Assembly: GCA_947589655.1 (NCBI GenBank)
Contig: CANQCE010000045.1
Location: 1-7,924, forward strand
DNA: 7,924 nt
From: an uncultured Clostridia bacterium
GTDB taxonomy: Bacteria; Bacillota; Clostridia; Christensenellales; UBA1242
Direction of reading: 5' to 3'
The notes beneath the pieces were generated by a model. That model made no database searches. It was not told the DNA's origin and saw only the letters and a list, made by a program, of their open reading frames with translations. Below are positions 6,084 to 7,924 of the stretch, one piece after another. The stretch's first letter is position 1; each line of letters begins with the position of its first letter. Both the position numbers and the translations under genes were made by a program.

Positions 6084-7532
6084 TTAAATTTTTTTAATGG
6101 CTTTTTTCCAGCCTTCATAAAGATTTTTTCGTTCAGCCTCTTTCATGTTTGGCAAATAAATTTGTTCGCTGTGTGAAAGTTTTTTAATTTCGCTTTTGTT
6201 TATAAGTTTTTTGGATAGCATTGCAACATAAATGGCACCCATAACGGTTGATTCGCTCTCTTTGCTTTTTACAACTTTTTGCCCTAAAATGTCCGCTAAA
6301 AATTGCAAAAGGAACTCATTTTTGCTGCCTCCGCCATCCACGCTGATATCTTTAAAATTTAATCCGCCCTTTCTTATCTCGTCTGCAACGGCTTTTGTGT
6401 TGTATGCCATGCTTTCAAGCGTTGCACGCACAACATGTGCCTTGGTTGTATCAAATGTTACGCCAACAATTGCACCACGTGCATCATCTCTCCAATAAGG
6501 CGCACCAAGCCCAGTAAATGCAGGAATAAAATACACGCCATCATTACTTTTAACCGACATTGCCATTTTTGCGGTGTTGCCAACATCGGAATAAAAGCCC
6601 CAAGTTTTTAAAAAGTTGATTGCACTACAAGCAGAATACATGCTGCCTTCAATGGCGTATTCGGTTTTTCCGCCAATTGTGCGTGCCACAGTTGTCAGCA
6701 AACCCGAAACATTTTTCATTTTTTCGCCAATGTTTGTCAAAACAAATCCGCCTGTTCCAAAGGTCACTTTGCTTTTTCCAACATCCAAAACACCTTGACC
6801 TATCATGCTGGATTGTTGGTCGCCAATCATGGCACAAATTGGGGCATTAAGCAAACTTTTTGCTCTGCCAAAATTTCCATCACTTGGAAGGATTTTTGGC
6901 AACATTTCTCTTTTAATTTTAAATTTTTCCAAAAGCCAATCGTCATAATCCAAAGTTTTAATGTTCACCAAAGAAGTTCGGCAGGCATTTGTGGTGTCAG
7001 TGACAAAATTTCCTGTTAGGCGAAATGCCAAAAAACTGTCGATTGTGCCAAACATAAGTTCGTTCTTTTTTGCAAGAGTTCGTGCTTTTGGCACATTTTC
7101 TAAAATCCACCTCATTTTTGAAGCACTGAAATATGGGTTTGGAAGTAATCCTGTTTTTTCTCTTATTTTTTGCTTGTCGGCACTGGAAAAGCGTTTCATC
7201 ATATTGCTGGTTCGGCGGCATTGCCACACAATGGCATTGCAAATTGGCTTGCCTGTTTTTTTATCCCAAGCCACAACGGTTTCTCTTTGGTTGGTTATGC
7301 CAATGGCACAAAGTTCTTCTGGCAAAACATGGTTTCTTTTCAGCACCGCTTTTGAGGTTGACAAAATTTTTCTAAAAATTTCTTCCGCATCTTGTTCAAC
7401 CCATGCCTTATGCGGAAAGAATTGTGCAAATGTTTTGCCTTCTTTGTCCACAATTGCTTTTTTATCAACATCATACAACACACTACGCAGGCTTGTTGTT
7501 CCTTCATCCAATCCCAAAACAAATTTTCGCAT
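6084..7532 (-). CDS. glpK: Glycerol kinase
   Basis: Phosphorylates glycerol to sn-glycerol-3-phosphate with ATP in the cytosol. It is an FGGY-family kinase of 482 residues, slightly shorter than typical GlpK (about 495-505). Visible motifs: phosphate-binding loop LDEGTTSLR (8-16, Glu where most GlpK have Gln), KAWVEQD (42-48), ITNQRET (79-85), GDQQ (237-240), FGTGGF (258-263), FTGLGAPYW (339-347), VRATLESMAY (368-377), VDGGGSKN (398-405) and ESTVMGA (427-433). The E. coli glycerol-contact residues all have counterparts: Arg83, Glu84, Trp103, Tyr134, Asp238 and Phe263. I start it at 7532 because GGAGTGGCCT precedes this ATG at good spacing. An in-frame ATG at 7544 would add four residues, has no ribosome-binding site, and overlaps the one used here. 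It leads the operon that continues into the hydrolase and is divergent from a glycerol-3-phosphate dehydrogenase-like gene. The loop that carries the HPr-phosphorylated His in other Gram-positive GlpKs appears absent. Confidence 0.95.
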   Translation of the reverse strand: MRKFVLGLDEGTTSLRSVLYDVDKKAIVDKEGKTFAQFFPHKAWVEQDAEEIFRKILSTSKAVLKRNHVLPEELCAIGITNQRETVVAWDKKTGKPICNAIVWQCRRTSNMMKRFSSADKQKIREKTGLLPNPYFSASKMRWILENVPKARTLAKKNELMFGTIDSFLAFRLTGNFVTDTTNACRTSLVNIKTLDYDDWLLEKFKIKREMLPKILPSDGNFGRAKSLLNAPICAMIGDQQSSMIGQGVLDVGKSKVTFGTGGFVLTNIGEKMKNVSGLLTTVARTIGGKTEYAIEGSMYSACSAINFLKTWGFYSDVGNTAKMAMSVKSNDGVYFIPAFTGLGAPYWRDDARGAIVGVTFDTTKAHVVRATLESMAYNTKAVADEIRKGGLNFKDISVDGGGSKNEFLLQFLADILGQKVVKSKESESTVMGAIYVAMLSKKLINKSEIKKLSHSEQIYLPNMKEAERKNLYEGWKKAIKKI

Positions 7533-7578
7533 AGGCCACTCCATTAAAAATTTTTCAGCCCATCAACGTTATAAAAAC

Positions 7579-7587
7579 ATTGTAACA
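7579..7587 (-). promoter_or_regulatory. Predicted extended -10 promoter for the glpK operon
   Basis: Read on the minus strand, TGTTACAAT is a TG-N-TACAAT extended -10 element (five of six bases match TATAAT). The T-rich stretch upstream offers no good -35, which an extended -10 can tolerate. The predicted leader to the ATG at 7532 is about 40 bases, and I see no riboswitch or antiterminator hairpin in it. Confidence 0.5.
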
Positions 7588-7610
7588 CAAAAATGAAAAT
7601 ATAAAAAACC

Positions 7611-7620
7611 TTTTGCAAAA
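7611..7620. repeat. Perfect 10-base palindrome TTTTGCAAAA in the divergent glp promoter region
   Basis: TTTTGCAAAA lies between the predicted glpK -10 and the -35 of the divergent gene, where an operator controlling both could sit. Looser symmetry (AAAAA before, TTTTT after) extends it. It is short and A+T-rich, so it may be chance. It does not resemble a CcpA cre site. Confidence 0.3.
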
Positions 7621-7633
7621 CTTTTTGTTTTGT

Positions 7634-7663
7634 TTGACATTTATTTTGCTTTTTACCTAAAAT
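7634..7663 (+). promoter_or_regulatory. Predicted promoter of the GlpA-like gene
   Basis: A consensus -35 TTGACA (7634-7639) is followed, after 18 bases, by TAAAAT (7658-7663), which matches five of six -10 bases. The start codon is only 15 bases beyond the -10, so the leader would be about 10 bases and would begin at the ribosome-binding site GGAGG (7670-7674). Confidence 0.6.
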
Positions 7664-7678
7664 TAACTTGGAGGCAAA

Positions 7679-7924
7679 ATGAAAATTTTTGATTGCTGTT
7701 GCATTGGCGGCGGAGTTGTGGGTGCTGCCATATTCAACAAGGTTGTCAGGGTTAATAAAAGTTGTCTGCTTTTGGATAAAGCAAGCGATGTTGCCACAGG
7801 CGCAAGCAAAGCAAACAGTGGGCTTGTCCATGCAGGTTATGACCCAGAGCCAAACACATTAAAGGCAAAGTTAAATGTGAAAGGGAACAAATTATATCCC
7901 AGCCTTTGCAAACGCCTTAATGTT
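7679..7924 (+). CDS. glpA: GlpA-like FAD-dependent glycerol-3-phosphate dehydrogenase (3' end missing)
   Basis: The first 82 codons are visible and open to the window end. The ATG follows GGAGG with a 4-base gap. The N terminus is an FAD-binding Rossmann fold: CIGGGVVGAA at residues 8-17 (GxGxxG) and a second strand ending LLLDKASDVATGASKANSG. The stretch GASKANSGLVHAGYDP, then LKAKLNVKGN, is characteristic of the COG0579 group, which includes clostridial GlpA-like dehydrogenases and the related L-2-hydroxyglutarate oxidases. The expected reaction is oxidation of sn-glycerol-3-phosphate to dihydroxyacetone phosphate with FAD, passing electrons to a partner subunit. Its position opposite glpK favours glycerol-3-phosphate over 2-hydroxyglutarate as substrate. 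In many Clostridia this gene is followed by a pyridine-nucleotide oxidoreductase and a small DUF1667 protein, which cannot be seen here. Three consecutive Cys (residues 6-8) just before the GxGxxG motif are unusual. Confidence 0.85.
   Translation, partial: MKIFDCCCIGGGVVGAAIFNKVVRVNKSCLLLDKASDVATGASKANSGLVHAGYDPEPNTLKAKLNVKGNKLYPSLCKRLNV

Noticed and set aside
5771..6097. A plus-strand open frame predicting a 108-residue, very hydrophobic membrane-like protein
   Set aside because: It is the reverse complement of the Lys/Ala/Thr-rich tail: Lys codons (AAA) read as Phe (TTT), and Ala/Thr codons as Cys, Gly or Val. It has no ribosome-binding site and overlaps a well-supported gene on the other strand.
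6961..7596. A 211-codon plus-strand open frame opposite glpK
   Set aside because: It is antisense to conserved GlpK motifs (NQRET, the phosphate-binding loop), has no ribosome-binding site, and the product resembles no family.
7544..7831. A 95-codon minus-strand open frame ahead of glpK
   Set aside because: It overlaps the GlpA-like coding sequence and runs through the promoter region. Both neighbouring genes have good starts that it would contradict.

Overview
The window is an A+T-rich stretch of bacterial chromosome with tight gene spacing, strong GGAG/GAGG ribosome-binding sites and U-tract terminators. The gene set points to a low-GC Gram-positive bacterium, most likely an uncultured anaerobic Clostridia-type organism. 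It includes a very large surface protein built from Listeria-Bacteroides (InlB B-type) repeats, a Firmicutes-style thymidylate kinase, a clostridial-style GlpA-like FAD oxidoreductase and a Firmicutes-type COG2267 lysophospholipase. This placement is inference from family resemblance; no rRNA or other marker gene is present.

Layout. (1) 1-3944, plus strand: the 3' part of a giant surface protein. Three Listeria-Bacteroides repeats are followed by five composite units of about 175-200 residues, one more Listeria-Bacteroides repeat, a single membrane helix and a short basic tail. Its start lies outside the window, and a hairpin terminator follows it. (2) 4085-4741, plus strand: tmk (dTMP kinase) with its own promoter, which overlaps a perfect TTGAT-N4-ATCAA palindrome. 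A terminator hairpin that works in both directions separates it from the convergent genes. (3) 7532 down to 4786, minus strand: a two-gene operon, glpK (glycerol kinase) then an alpha/beta hydrolase of the monoacylglycerol lipase/lysophospholipase type. The two are 14 bases apart. The hydrolase carries about 130 residues of lysine/alanine/threonine-rich, histone-H1-like sequence at its N terminus. (4) 7679 to the window end, plus strand: the start of a GlpA-like glycerol-3-phosphate dehydrogenase, divergent from glpK across a 146-base promoter region.

How the genes fit together. The right half reads as a glycerol module. The hydrolase could release glycerol or a glycerophospho compound from monoacylglycerols or lysophospholipids, GlpK would phosphorylate glycerol, and the divergent GlpA-like enzyme would oxidise glycerol-3-phosphate to dihydroxyacetone phosphate. 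The link of the hydrolase to this pathway is inferred from the operon. The surface protein and tmk look like separate transcription units with no evident connection to it.

The points most worth a second look are the polybasic tail fused to the lipase-like enzyme, the GlpK that keeps its glycerol-binding residues but lacks the usual regulatory loop sequence, the FNR-type palindrome over the tmk promoter, and the composite repeat architecture of the surface protein. I see no tRNA, rRNA, CRISPR array, insertion sequence or phage gene in the window.
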